Below, in pieces: positions 15,708 to 23,604 of a stretch of DNA of 64,000 nt. The notes under the pieces were generated by a model. The model saw nothing but the letters and a program-made list of their open reading frames with translations. It made no database searches and was not told the origin of the DNA. The DNA lies in contig NZ_JAAFGM010000004.1 of assembly GCF_012931985.1 (NCBI RefSeq), positions 1 through 64,000 of the forward strand, in the 5' to 3' direction. Numbering within the stretch: the first letter of the stretch is position 1; the number at the start of each line of letters is the position of its first letter. The translations under genes and the position numbers were made by a program. The DNA comes from Candidatus Roseilinea sp. NK_OTU-006. Lineage in GTDB: Bacteria; Chloroflexota; Anaerolineae; J036; Brachytrichaceae.

Positions 15708-18581
15708 ATGGCACATGCCAACGGCAGAAAGCCGAGGCTGCTCCTGCTTGACGGCCATTCGCTTGCGTATCGCGCGTTCTTCGTGGTCTATCCGCCCAAC
15801 CGGCCCGACACCGGCTTGGCCCAGCTCTCGATCACCAACGAACGCGGCGAGAAGGAATTCACCGGCGTGGTCTACACCTTCGCCAACATGCTGCTGCGGG
15901 TGTGGAACGAGCAACAGCCGGACTACATCGCTGCGGCATTCGACGTCGGCGCGACTTTCCGCGACGCCATCTACCCCGAATATAAGAGCACCCGCCAAAA
16001 GTCGCCCGAGACGCTGGAGGAGCAAGTCACGCGCATTCAACATTTGCTGAAGACGTTCGACATCCCTATCTTCACCGCCGAGGGGTTCGAGGCCGATGAC
16101 GTGCTCGGCACACTCGCCCGGCGCGCTGCCGGCGAGGGCATGGAGGTGATGATCGTCACCGGCGACCGCGACGCGCTGCAACTGGTCTCGCCGGCGGTGA
16201 AAGTGCTCACCTCCCGTCAGCGCTTCGAGGACACCATCCTCTATGACGAAGCGCTGGTCGAATCCACCTACGGCGTGCGACCGGACCAGTTGATTGACTA
16301 CAAGGCGCTGGTGGGCGACGCCTCGGACAACATCCCCGGCGTGCGCGGCATCGGCGAGAAGACGGCTCAGGCGCTCCTACAACAATACGGCACGCTCGAC
16401 GGCATCTACGCGCACCTGGACGCGATCGCGCCCAAGCGCGTGCGGGGAGCGTTGGAAGCCGGCCGCGACGCCGCCTATCTGAGCCGCCAACTGGCGGCCA
16501 TTCGCACCGACCTGCCGCTCGATGTGAACTGGGACGCCTGCGCCGCGCAATTCGATTACCAGCGCGTGCTCAGCCTGTTCCGCGAGCTACGCTTCGAGAG
16601 CCTGATCAAGCGCATCCCACAGGCGCCAGCCGCTGCGGAGGTTGCAGACGCCGGCGATGACGCTGCGCCCGCGCAACTGAGCATGTTCGACGCGAGCGCC
16701 GAACAGCCGCCGACGCACTTCGTGCCGCGCACGCCCACGCGCGCGCGCCTGGTGGACAGCGACGGCGCATACAAAGCGTTGCTCGCCGCGCTCAACGACG
16801 CCCGGCGCATCGCCTTCGACACCGAAACCACCGACGCCGATCCGCTGCGCGGCGAGCTGATCGGCCTATCATTCTGCGTGAGAGAGGGCGAAGGCTGGTA
16901 TCTGCCCTGCGTAGCCCATACGGCATCGGTGGATGGCGACAAGGCGCCCCCCTGGCATCTCGATCCGACTTCGCCCAAGTTCGAGCCGGTCGTCCTTGCG
17001 CTGCAGCGCCGCGAGGTCGAACTCATCGCCCACAACGCCAAATTCGACCTGGAGGTGCTGCGCGGAGTGGGAGTGACGCTTGACAAGCCGGTCTTCGACA
17101 CGATGATCGCCCAGTTCCTATGCGATCCCGGCGGGCGTGCGCTGGGGTTGAAGCAAATGGCCTTCAACTATTTCGGCTGGCAGATGACGGAGATCGGCGA
17201 GTTGATCGGGCGCGGCAAGAGGCAAATCACCATGCGCGAAGTGCCGATCGAGCACGTGGCGGCCTACGCCGCTGCCGACGCCGACGCGACCTATCGCCTG
17301 CGCGACGTGCTCGAGCCGATGCTGCGCGAGCGCAATCAGGAGCGGTTGTTCTATGAGGTCGAGGGGCCGCTGATCCCGGTGCTGGTGGACATGGAGATGG
17401 CCGGCGTCGCGCTCGACGTGAAATACCTCGGCGAGCTTTCTGGCGAGATCACCGAGCGCCTGCGCGACCTGGAGAAGCGCATCTACAACGTCGCCGGTAT
17501 AGTGTTCAACATCAACTCCACCAAACAGCTCAGCGACGTGTTGTTCGGCAAGCTCGGCCTGCCCACCCAGGGCCTGCGCAAGACCGAAGCCGGCGGCTTC
17601 TCCACCGCCGCCGACGTGCTGGACGGCCTGCGCGATCAGCACGAGATCGTCCCGCTCATCCTGGAGCACCGCGAGCTGAGCAAGCTGCAAGGCACGTATG
17701 TCAACGCGCTGCCGAAGTTGATCAACCCGAAGACCGGGCGACTGCACACCGACTTCAACCAAACCGGCGCGGTGACCGGCCGGCTATCCTCGTCGAATCC
17801 CAACCTGCAAAACATCCCGGCCAAGACGGAGATGGGCCGGCGCGTGCGCAAGGCGTTCATCCCGCGCAAGGGCTGGCGGCTGATCAGCGCCGACTATTCG
17901 CAGGTCGAGCTGCGCATCCTCGCCCATCTGGCCGACGACCCGACACTGAAGGAGGCGTTCGCCAACAACGAAGACATCCACGCCACGACGGCCGCCGCGA
18001 TCTACGACGTGCCGCTGCGCGACGTGACGCCGATGCAGCGCAGCAACGCCAAACGCATCAACTTCGGCATCGCCTACGGCATGGGCGCCTTCGCCCTGGC
18101 CGCCAACACCGGCATGACCCAGGCCGAAGCGCAGGAGTTCATCAACCGCTACTTCGCGCGCTTCCCGCGCGTGCGCGATTGGCTGGAAGCGACCAAGCGC
18201 CACGCCGCCGAGCGGGGCTATGTCGAGACGGTGCTGGGCCGGCGGCGCTACTTCCCGGAGTTGACCTCGCGCACCTCCCCGGAGCCGGTGCGCCGGCGGG
18301 CCGAACGTGAAGCGATCAACCATCCAGTGCAAGGCTCGGCGGCAGACATCATGAAGATCGCCATGATCAACGTACATCGCAAGCTGCGCGAGGGCGGCTA
18401 CCAGGCGCGCATGACGCTGCAGGTGCACGACGAGCTGGTGTTCGACTGCCCCCCCAACGAGCTTGCCCCACTATGCGCTCTGATCAAACGCGAGATGGAG
18501 TCGGCCTATCGGCTGAGCGTGCCGTTGCGCGCCGACATCGCTGCGGGCAAGAACTGGGACGAAGTGGAAGCGGTGTCATGA
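15708..18581 (+). CDS. polA: DNA polymerase I
   Basis: A 957-residue family A polymerase with all three domains. The 5'-3' exonuclease (about 1-300) has LLDGHSLAYRAFF and EADDVLGTLA. The 3'-5' exonuclease keeps motif I (FDTETT), motif II (HNAKFDLEVL) and motif III (YAAADADATY), so proofreading is predicted active, unlike in Taq polymerase. The polymerase has motif A (DYSQVELRILAH), motif B (RSNAKRINFGIAYGMG) and motif C (QVHDELVFD). It functions in repair and Okazaki fragment processing. TACAAT at 15696-15701 is only six bases before ATG 15708 and there is no Shine-Dalgarno, suggesting a leaderless message. Its stop overlaps the next start. Confidence 0.97.
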   Translation: MAHANGRKPRLLLLDGHSLAYRAFFVVYPPNRPDTGLAQLSITNERGEKEFTGVVYTFANMLLRVWNEQQPDYIAAAFDVGATFRDAIYPEYKSTRQKSPETLEEQVTRIQHLLKTFDIPIFTAEGFEADDVLGTLARRAAGEGMEVMIVTGDRDALQLVSPAVKVLTSRQRFEDTILYDEALVESTYGVRPDQLIDYKALVGDASDNIPGVRGIGEKTAQALLQQYGTLDGIYAHLDAIAPKRVRGALEAGRDAAYLSRQLAAIRTDLPLDVNWDACAAQFDYQRVLSLFRELRFESLIKRIPQAPAAAEVADAGDDAAPAQLSMFDASAEQPPTHFVPRTPTRARLVDSDGAYKALLAALNDARRIAFDTETTDADPLRGELIGLSFCVREGEGWYLPCVAHTASVDGDKAPPWHLDPTSPKFEPVVLALQRREVELIAHNAKFDLEVLRGVGVTLDKPVFDTMIAQFLCDPGGRALGLKQMAFNYFGWQMTEIGELIGRGKRQITMREVPIEHVAAYAAADADATYRLRDVLEPMLRERNQERLFYEVEGPLIPVLVDMEMAGVALDVKYLGELSGEITERLRDLEKRIYNVAGIVFNINSTKQLSDVLFGKLGLPTQGLRKTEAGGFSTAADVLDGLRDQHEIVPLILEHRELSKLQGTYVNALPKLINPKTGRLHTDFNQTGAVTGRLSSSNPNLQNIPAKTEMGRRVRKAFIPRKGWRLISADYSQVELRILAHLADDPTLKEAFANNEDIHATTAAAIYDVPLRDVTPMQRSNAKRINFGIAYGMGAFALAANTGMTQAEAQEFINRYFARFPRVRDWLEATKRHAAERGYVETVLGRRRYFPELTSRTSPEPVRRRAEREAINHPVQGSAADIMKIAMINVHRKLREGGYQARMTLQVHDELVFDCPPNELAPLCALIKREMESAYRLSVPLRADIAAGKNWDEVEAVS

Positions 18582-19528
18582 GCAAACAGATCGTCCTCGC
18601 GGCGTTAGCGACGCTGCTCACGGCGTGCGCCGGCGACCCGGTCAATGGACAACTGGTGATCACCCCGGTGATCTTCGGCGTCACGGTGGCCCCGCAAGCG
18701 ACCGCCTCGCCGACGCCCCAACCTACGCCGACGCCCACGCCCAATCCACTCGCAGCGCGCGTGAACGGCCAGCCCATCACGCTGGCTGAATACCAAGCCG
18801 AGCTGGCGCGCTATATGGCAGCGCTGCCCGACACGCCTGCCCCCCAGGGCGAACACGGCCAACGGTCGGCGCTGCAGTTCAAAGATGCCGCCCTCGAGGC
18901 GCTCATTGAATATACGCTGATCGAACAAGAGGCCGCGCGCATCGGCATCCAGGTGAGCGATCAGCAGGTGGCCGATGAATTGGCCATCGCTAAAGCGCGC
19001 GCCGGCGGGGAAGCGAAATTTCAAGCCTGGTTAGCCACCATCCGCCAGACCGAAGCCGACATCCGCACACTCCTGCGCCGCGAGTTATTAGTCAACGCCG
19101 TGCGCGATCACGTGCTGGCGACGATGCCCCGCACGGCGGAGTATGTCCACGCCTACCACATCGTCGTGGCGACCGAGCGTGAGGCGCGCCAGGTGCTGAC
19201 GCGGCTGCAAAACGGCGCCAAGTTCACCGCCCTGGCGCAGTCGCTTTCGCTGGACGAGAGCACGCGCGCGGACGGCGGCGACTTGGGATGGTTCGCGCGC
19301 CACACCGGGGCTGTGTTGTGGCCGGAGGTGGAAGACGCCGCATTCAACCTGCAGCCGGGCGAGACCAGCGACATCGTCAAAAGCCCGATCGGCTATCACA
19401 TCATCCGAGTGACCGAGCGCGAGGTGCGCAGCTTGACCGAAGCCGACACCGTCCATCTGCAGACCGTCGCGCTGGCGGAGTGGATGGCCGGCCTGAAGGC
19501 ACGCGCACAGATCGAGCGATTCGTATGA
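18578..19528 (+). CDS. Lipoprotein peptidyl-prolyl isomerase, PrsA/SurA type
   Basis: A 316-residue exported foldase. The signal peptide ends in a lipobox LLTAC at about residues 13-17, then comes a Pro/Thr-rich spacer, a SurA-like N-terminal chaperone region (NGQPITLAEYQAEL), and a parvulin domain (YHIVVATEREARQVLTRL, DGGDLGWFAR, SPIGYHIIRV). It would help fold secreted proteins outside the membrane. The ATG overlaps the polA stop in ATGA, so the two are translationally coupled. The foldase downstream of a polymerase and beside a secreted protease is not a known functional unit. Confidence 0.88.
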   Translation: MSKQIVLAALATLLTACAGDPVNGQLVITPVIFGVTVAPQATASPTPQPTPTPTPNPLAARVNGQPITLAEYQAELARYMAALPDTPAPQGEHGQRSALQFKDAALEALIEYTLIEQEAARIGIQVSDQQVADELAIAKARAGGEAKFQAWLATIRQTEADIRTLLRRELLVNAVRDHVLATMPRTAEYVHAYHIVVATEREARQVLTRLQNGAKFTALAQSLSLDESTRADGGDLGWFARHTGAVLWPEVEDAAFNLQPGETSDIVKSPIGYHIIRVTEREVRSLTEADTVHLQTVALAEWMAGLKARAQIERFV

Positions 19529-19608
19529 ATCGGTTCGCGGAGAGACCGAAATATGCGCATCGCTGCCCGCGGCAGCGTTTGTCTATAGTTTGTCTACAAC
19601 GGGTCTGC

Positions 19609-20265
19609 ATGAAAGCGGTCGAGTCGGTTGCGCCACCCACTACAACTTGCTCGGACGGCATCGTCCGGCGGCGGCGCATGTCATTCGACGAGTTCCTAGC
19701 TTGGAACCCCGAAGGGGGATTGACCGAACGGTGAGGCGGCTCCATACATGCCAGCGACAAGCACGCACCAGCGCGTCATCCGATTTCCTCGTCCAGCTTA
19801 TCGGCTAGTTGGTGCAGATTCATCAGCTCGGCAAGCTCTTCACTGGGCCTCACGCCATGCGCCTCCCAGGTGGCAACGCGCGCGAACCCGATGCATTCTT
19901 CGTGTCCAACGCACGGCTGGCAAACGCCGGAGAGGCGTTCCTGGACGGCCCCGCCGACCTGGTGATCGAAGTGGTCTCGGACGACAGCGTGAGCCGCGAC
20001 CGTGTGGAGAAGTTCGACGAATACGAAGCGGCCGGCATCCCCGAGTACTGGGTAATTGACCCACGCCCCCACCGCAAACGCGCCGATATCCTTGCGCGCA
20101 ATGCCGAGGGCGCTATCAGCAAGCGCCGGCCATGGACGGTGTCTATCGTTCCGCAACGCTGCCTGGCTTCTGGCTGAAAGCAGATTGGCCGTGGGAAGAG
20201 ACCCGGACGCGCCGGCGGCGCTGGCGGCAATCGTCGGTGCCGAGGGGCTGATTGAGGCGATCTAG
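19609..20265 (+). pseudogene. Uma2-family (DUF820) endonuclease remnant with several frameshifts
   Basis: Pieces of one Uma2 protein are spread over all three frames. 19609-19734 gives the N-terminus (RRRRMSFDEFLAWNPEGGLTE, then a stop). A short stretch near 19780-19808 gives SDFLVQLIG in another frame. 19809-20177 gives the catalytic core (NAREPDAFFVSN, GPADLVIEVVSDDS, KFDEYEAAGIPEYWVIDP). The C-terminus (DPDAPAALAAIVGAEGLIEAI) continues in yet another frame to 20265. The gene is therefore broken by at least three indels. The core piece keeps the Asp and Glu residues of the PD-(D/E)XK-like fold, but without its N-terminal part it is unlikely to work. Confidence 0.75.
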
Positions 20266-20331
20266 GCAAAGCGCGTCCCGGCGTGAAGGCCAGGGTTGCT
20301 GGCGCCTTATCCTTCACCGAGCGTTGCTGGA

Positions 20332-20412
20332 TCAACTGTGCCCCACGATCGCGTGCGGCGCGTAAGGTGCTTCCATGTAGGCGATTTCCTCGGCGGTCAG
20401 TTGGATCGTCAG
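20332..20412 (-). pseudogene. Aldo/keto reductase C-terminal fragment
   Basis: The last ~26 codons before the stop at 20332 (LTAEEIAYMEAPYAPHAIVG) match the C-terminal tail of aldo/keto reductases. Upstream sequence in this frame shows no barrel, and within ~110 bases it runs into the heptamer repeat array at 20522-20591. It is best read as the surviving tail of a deleted gene. The 20266-20331 stretch next to it holds nothing recognisable. Confidence 0.55.
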
Positions 20413-20521
20413 TGAGCGGGCAGTCGAACTCGCACCGTCGCAACTGCCGCGCAACATGCCAGCCAAGAACGCACAGGGGGTCAAGCCGGGGAAGCGCAGG
20501 GGGAAGGGGTGAGCTTCGTGC

Positions 20522-20591
20522 GTTGCGTCTTTCGTCTCACGTTTTCTGCGCTGCGTCTCACGTTTTACGTTGTACGTCTTGCGTTTCGCGA
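20522..20591. repeat. Degenerate tandem heptamer array, consensus near YTYNCGT
   Basis: Ten consecutive 7-base units, most ending in CGT on the plus strand (for example CTCACGT twice, TTTACGT, TGTACGT, CTTGCGT). The array covers the last codons, the stop and the 3' flank of the minus-strand pgsA-like gene, so it encodes the tail RETQDVQRKT of that protein. The same repeat type, read in the same frame, occurs inside the galT-like gene at 52022-52070. Confidence 0.8.
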
Positions 20592-21166
20592 TAGACATGG
20601 ACGATGCGCTCGAGGGTGGTGTAGGCCGTCAAGATCGCCAGTGCCCAAACTAGGATGACGAGCGACACGGGAAAGACCGGCGACAGCAACAATCCGGCGA
20701 CCAGGAGCAGGAAGCGCCCGAACCGGCTGAACAAGCCGACCCGACACTCCAGGCCCAGCCCCTCGGCGCGGGCGCGCGCGTAGCTCACCATGAACGAGCC
20801 GACCAGCGCCGCAAACGTGACGACCACGGAGAGCGCATCACCGCGTGCGGCGAAGTAATAGCCCAAGCCGGCCAGCAGCGCGCCTTCGGCCAACCGGTCG
20901 AGCGTCGCATCGAAGAACGCGCCGAACTTGGTCTGCTTGCCCAGCTTGCGCGCCACCGCGCCGTCCACGGCGTCGAACGGCATGCCGAGGGTAGCCATCA
21001 CCACCCCGCCCCAGAACGGCTGGCCGATAGCGATGAGCGCGCCGGCCACGACGTTGATGACGAAACCGGCGAATGTGAGCGCATTAGGCGAAACACCCGC
21101 GCGCGCCAGCGCACCCACCAGCGGGTCGAGCAGCGGGCTGAGATGCTTGCGCGCCCAGGCTTCCAT
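20558..21166 (-). CDS. CDP-alcohol phosphatidyltransferase, probable phosphatidylinositol phosphate synthase
   Basis: A 202-residue integral membrane protein with about six hydrophobic segments and the full CDP-alcohol phosphotransferase motif: within DAVDGAVARKLGKQTKFGAF and the following DATLDR, the Asp-Gly-x2-Ala-Arg, Gly, Asp and Asp residues are all present. It joins CDP-diacylglycerol to an alcohol. Its upstream partner on the same strand is myo-inositol-1-phosphate synthase, so inositol 1-phosphate is the likely acceptor, as in actinobacterial PI-phosphate synthase. The last ten residues (RETQDVQRKT) are supplied by a heptamer repeat array and probably replaced the original end. Confidence 0.85.
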   Translation of the reverse strand: MEAWARKHLSPLLDPLVGALARAGVSPNALTFAGFVINVVAGALIAIGQPFWGGVVMATLGMPFDAVDGAVARKLGKQTKFGAFFDATLDRLAEGALLAGLGYYFAARGDALSVVVTFAALVGSFMVSYARARAEGLGLECRVGLFSRFGRFLLLVAGLLLSPVFPVSLVILVWALAILTAYTTLERIVHVYRETQDVQRKT

Positions 21167-21221
21167 GTCAGGGGTCAGGGGTGTCAGGGGTCAGGGGTCA
21201 GGTGTCAGGGGTCAGGGATCG
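21167..21221 (+). repeat. GGGGTCA heptamer array with G-quadruplex potential
   Basis: Seven imperfect copies of GGGGTCA follow one another just upstream of the minus-strand pgsA start (ATG at 21164-21166). Four G4 runs at 21171, 21178, 21187 and 21194 are separated by 3, 5 and 3 bases, a canonical G-quadruplex pattern on the plus (template) strand. Confidence 0.8.
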
Positions 21222-21237
21222 GCGCGGCGTGCTCATC

Positions 21238-21265
21238 CTGACCCCTGGTCCCCGATCCCCGGCCC
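21238..21265. repeat. Second, C-rich heptamer array between ino1 and pgsA
   Basis: Four 7-base units (CTGACCC, CTGGTCC, CCGATCC, CCGGCCC) follow the GGGGTCA array and are roughly complementary to it. The transcript leaving ino1 could therefore fold into a long hairpin before pgsA. The array ends four bases before the ino1 stop codon. Confidence 0.65.
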
Positions 21266-21269
21266 CCGG

Positions 21270-22385
21270 CTACTCACCTCGAATGAATGCCTCGACCTTG
21301 TCGCGCGCCTCATCATCGGTGTATTGCTCCGGTGGCGACTTCATGAAGTAGGACGAGGGCCCCAGCAGCGCGCCACCGATGCCGCGGTCGAGCGCGATCT
21401 TGGCGCAGCGCACGGCGTCAATCACCACGCCGGCGCTGTTCGGGCTATCCCACACCTCGAGCTTGAGTTCGACGTTCAGCGGCACGTCGCCGAAGGTCGT
21501 GCCCTCCATGCGGATGTAAGCCCACTTGCGGTCGGTGAGCCACGGCACATAGTCGCTCGGGCCGACGTGGATGTTCTCCTCGGGAATCTCGTAGGGGATC
21601 TGCGAGGTGACCGCATTGGTTTTGCTGATTTTTTTGCTTTCCAACCGTTCACGCTCGAGCATGTTCATGAAGTCGGTGTTGCCGCCGAAGTTGAGCTGGT
21701 AGGTGCGATCAATGCGGACGCCTCGCTCGACGAACAAACGCGCCAGCATGCGATGGGTGATCGTCGCGCCAACCTGGCTCTTGATGTCATCGCCGATGAT
21801 GGGCAAGTTGCGCTCGCGGAAGCGACGCTGCCAGTACGGTTCGCGCGCGATGAAGACGGGAATGCAGTTCACGAAGGCGCAGCCCGCCTGGAGCACCTGC
21901 TCCACATACCATTTGGTCGCCTCTTCGCTGCCGACCGGCAGGTAGTTGACGACCACATCGGTTTGCGTGTCCTTCAGGATTTTGACCACGTCGCTGGTCT
22001 CGCCGGGCGCTTTCTTGATCACCTGCGACAGATACTTGCCCAGACCATCGTGCGTCATGCCGCGGTGCACGCAGCAGCCGGTGTAGGGCACATCGCAGAA
22101 CTTGTAGGTGTTGTTGGGCGCTGTGAAGATGGCTTCGCTCAGATCCTTGCCGACCTTGTTCACGTCTATATCGAATGCAGCGGTGAATTCGATATCGCCC
22201 ACGTGATAGTCGCCCAGTTGCACATGCATCAAACCGGGCACTTTATCTTCAGGCTTGGCGTTGCGGTAGTAGTGCACGCCTTGCACCAGCGAACTGGCGC
22301 AATTACCCACACCGATGATCGCGACGCGCACTTTGCGGTTGGCCGCAGCGCGCAGCTCACTCAGTTTGTTCGACTTCTTCGCCAT
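21270..22385 (-). CDS. ino1: Myo-inositol-1-phosphate synthase
   Basis: Converts glucose 6-phosphate to 1D-myo-inositol 3-phosphate with NAD. The 371-residue protein is the short bacterial/archaeal type: the NAD-binding [16 protein letters not shown], then [47 protein letters not shown], the catalytic-region [12 protein letters not shown], and [10 protein letters not shown] near the end. It lies 103 bases upstream of the CDP-alcohol phosphotransferase on the same strand, so together they would make phosphatidylinositol-type lipid. GAGGAC precedes the ATG at 22385. Confidence 0.95.
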   Translation of the reverse strand: MAKKSNKLSELRAAANRKVRVAIIGVGNCASSLVQGVHYYRNAKPEDKVPGLMHVQLGDYHVGDIEFTAAFDIDVNKVGKDLSEAIFTAPNNTYKFCDVPYTGCCVHRGMTHDGLGKYLSQVIKKAPGETSDVVKILKDTQTDVVVNYLPVGSEEATKWYVEQVLQAGCAFVNCIPVFIAREPYWQRRFRERNLPIIGDDIKSQVGATITHRMLARLFVERGVRIDRTYQLNFGGNTDFMNMLERERLESKKISKTNAVTSQIPYEIPEENIHVGPSDYVPWLTDRKWAYIRMEGTTFGDVPLNVELKLEVWDSPNSAGVVIDAVRCAKIALDRGIGGALLGPSSYFMKSPPEQYTDDEARDKVEAFIRGE

Positions 22386-22481
22386 TTCTCAAAGGTCCTC
22401 TTCCGTAAGCTGCATACCGGATTGGTGCCTGACGCATCAGCTCGTCTTACAGTCTATTTCCTTAAAAACAGGCCGGCTGAT

Positions 22482-22487
22482 TATAAT
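22482..22487 (+). promoter_or_regulatory. -10 element of the S1-domain gene
   Basis: A perfect TATAAT stands 18 bases before ATG 22506. Transcription would start near 22494, leaving a leader of about 12 bases. No convincing -35 sequence or Shine-Dalgarno motif is seen. Confidence 0.5.
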
Positions 22488-22505
22488 CATCTAGCCGAGA
22501 AATCT

Positions 22506-23528
22506 ATGCCATACCGTCCAGAGGATTTAGAACTCGACGAAGGGTACTGGCGCGCATTGCTGGAAGAAGTAGAAAAACTGCCTATCCCACCGACGCAATC
22601 GCCATCGCATCAGCCCACGTTGCAAGCGTCGGCACATTCCACCCCGGCCGAAGAAACGCCGCGCCCAGCCGGCGTCGCTTCCGAGAGCACACCGGCCTGG
22701 GCCGCGCTACAGGAAGCCATGGCTCAGAGCACGCTGCTGAGCGTAGAAGTGATCGGCTACAACCGCGGCGGCTTGATCGTCCATTATCAGGGGATGCGCG
22801 GGTTCGTGCCCTGCTCTCACCTGAAGGCCATCTCGCCCGACATGGATGAGCCGACCCGTCGCGCAGCGCTGGCCGACCATATCGGCCGTCACCTGAACGT
22901 GCGCGTGATCGAACTCGATCCCAAACTCAACCGAGTGGTCTTTTCCACGCGCGCGCGCCCCACAGACGCCGAATCGGCGCCGCCGGAGATTCCACCTCTC
23001 CTGCGCCAGATCCGCCCCGGCGAAACGCGGCGTGGCGTGGTGACCAACTTAACCCATTTCGGCGCATTCGTGGACCTGGGCGGCTACGAAGGACTGGTGC
23101 ACGTCAGCGAACTCTCGTGGAGCCGTGTGAACCATCCGCGCGACCTGCTGCGTATCGGCCAGGAGGTGAACGTTTACGTGATCAGCGTATCGCCGGAAGA
23201 AGGGCGAATCGCGCTCAGCCTAAAACGGGCACAGGCGAACCCCTGGGAGACGATCGAGCAGCGCTACCATGTGGGCCAAATCGTTCACGGCACGGTGACG
23301 AACGTGGTGACATTCGGCGCCTTCGTCAAAGTCGAGAACGACCTCGAAGGACTGGTTCACATCAGCGAGATGGCCGAGGGCAACTTCATGCACCCGCGTA
23401 ACATCGTGAACGAGGGCGATCGCGTAGTCGCCCGCGTGATCGCTGTGGATAGCCAGCATCGGCGTCTGGCGCTGAGCATGCGCGGCGTGTTTGCCGACCG
23501 CCAGGCTGAGGGCGAAAACGGCAAGTGA
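22506..23528 (+). CDS. Three-S1-domain RNA-binding protein (ribosomal protein S1-like)
   Basis: A 340-residue protein with a Pro/Thr-rich N-terminal 60 residues followed by three S1 domains: about 75-140 (VEVIGYNRGGLIVHYQGMRG, then FVPCSHL), 172-240 (RGVVTNLTHFGAFVDLGGYE, then GLVHVSEL) and 258-325 (HGTVTNVVTFGAFVKVENDL, then EGLVHISEM). Such short S1 proteins bind mRNA and assist initiation on structured or poorly ribosome-binding messages. The frame is open far upstream, but that part is antisense to ino1; ATG 22506 after the TATAAT is the sensible start. Confidence 0.9.
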   Translation: MPYRPEDLELDEGYWRALLEEVEKLPIPPTQSPSHQPTLQASAHSTPAEETPRPAGVASESTPAWAALQEAMAQSTLLSVEVIGYNRGGLIVHYQGMRGFVPCSHLKAISPDMDEPTRRAALADHIGRHLNVRVIELDPKLNRVVFSTRARPTDAESAPPEIPPLLRQIRPGETRRGVVTNLTHFGAFVDLGGYEGLVHVSELSWSRVNHPRDLLRIGQEVNVYVISVSPEEGRIALSLKRAQANPWETIEQRYHVGQIVHGTVTNVVTFGAFVKVENDLEGLVHISEMAEGNFMHPRNIVNEGDRVVARVIAVDSQHRRLALSMRGVFADRQAEGENGK

Positions 23529-23604
23529 GACGCCGGCACGATACTCGCACTCTTATAATCCCCCTAGACCGCACACCAGGCGCAGCCGCTGTGCAACACC
23601 CATC

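Noticed and set aside
20522-20591. CRISPR array
   Set aside because: The repeats are contiguous 7-base units without spacers, and no cas genes are present.
20928-22505. Long N-terminal extension of the S1-domain protein
   Set aside because: It runs antisense through pgsA and ino1. The ATG at 22506 behind a TATAAT gives a normal protein.
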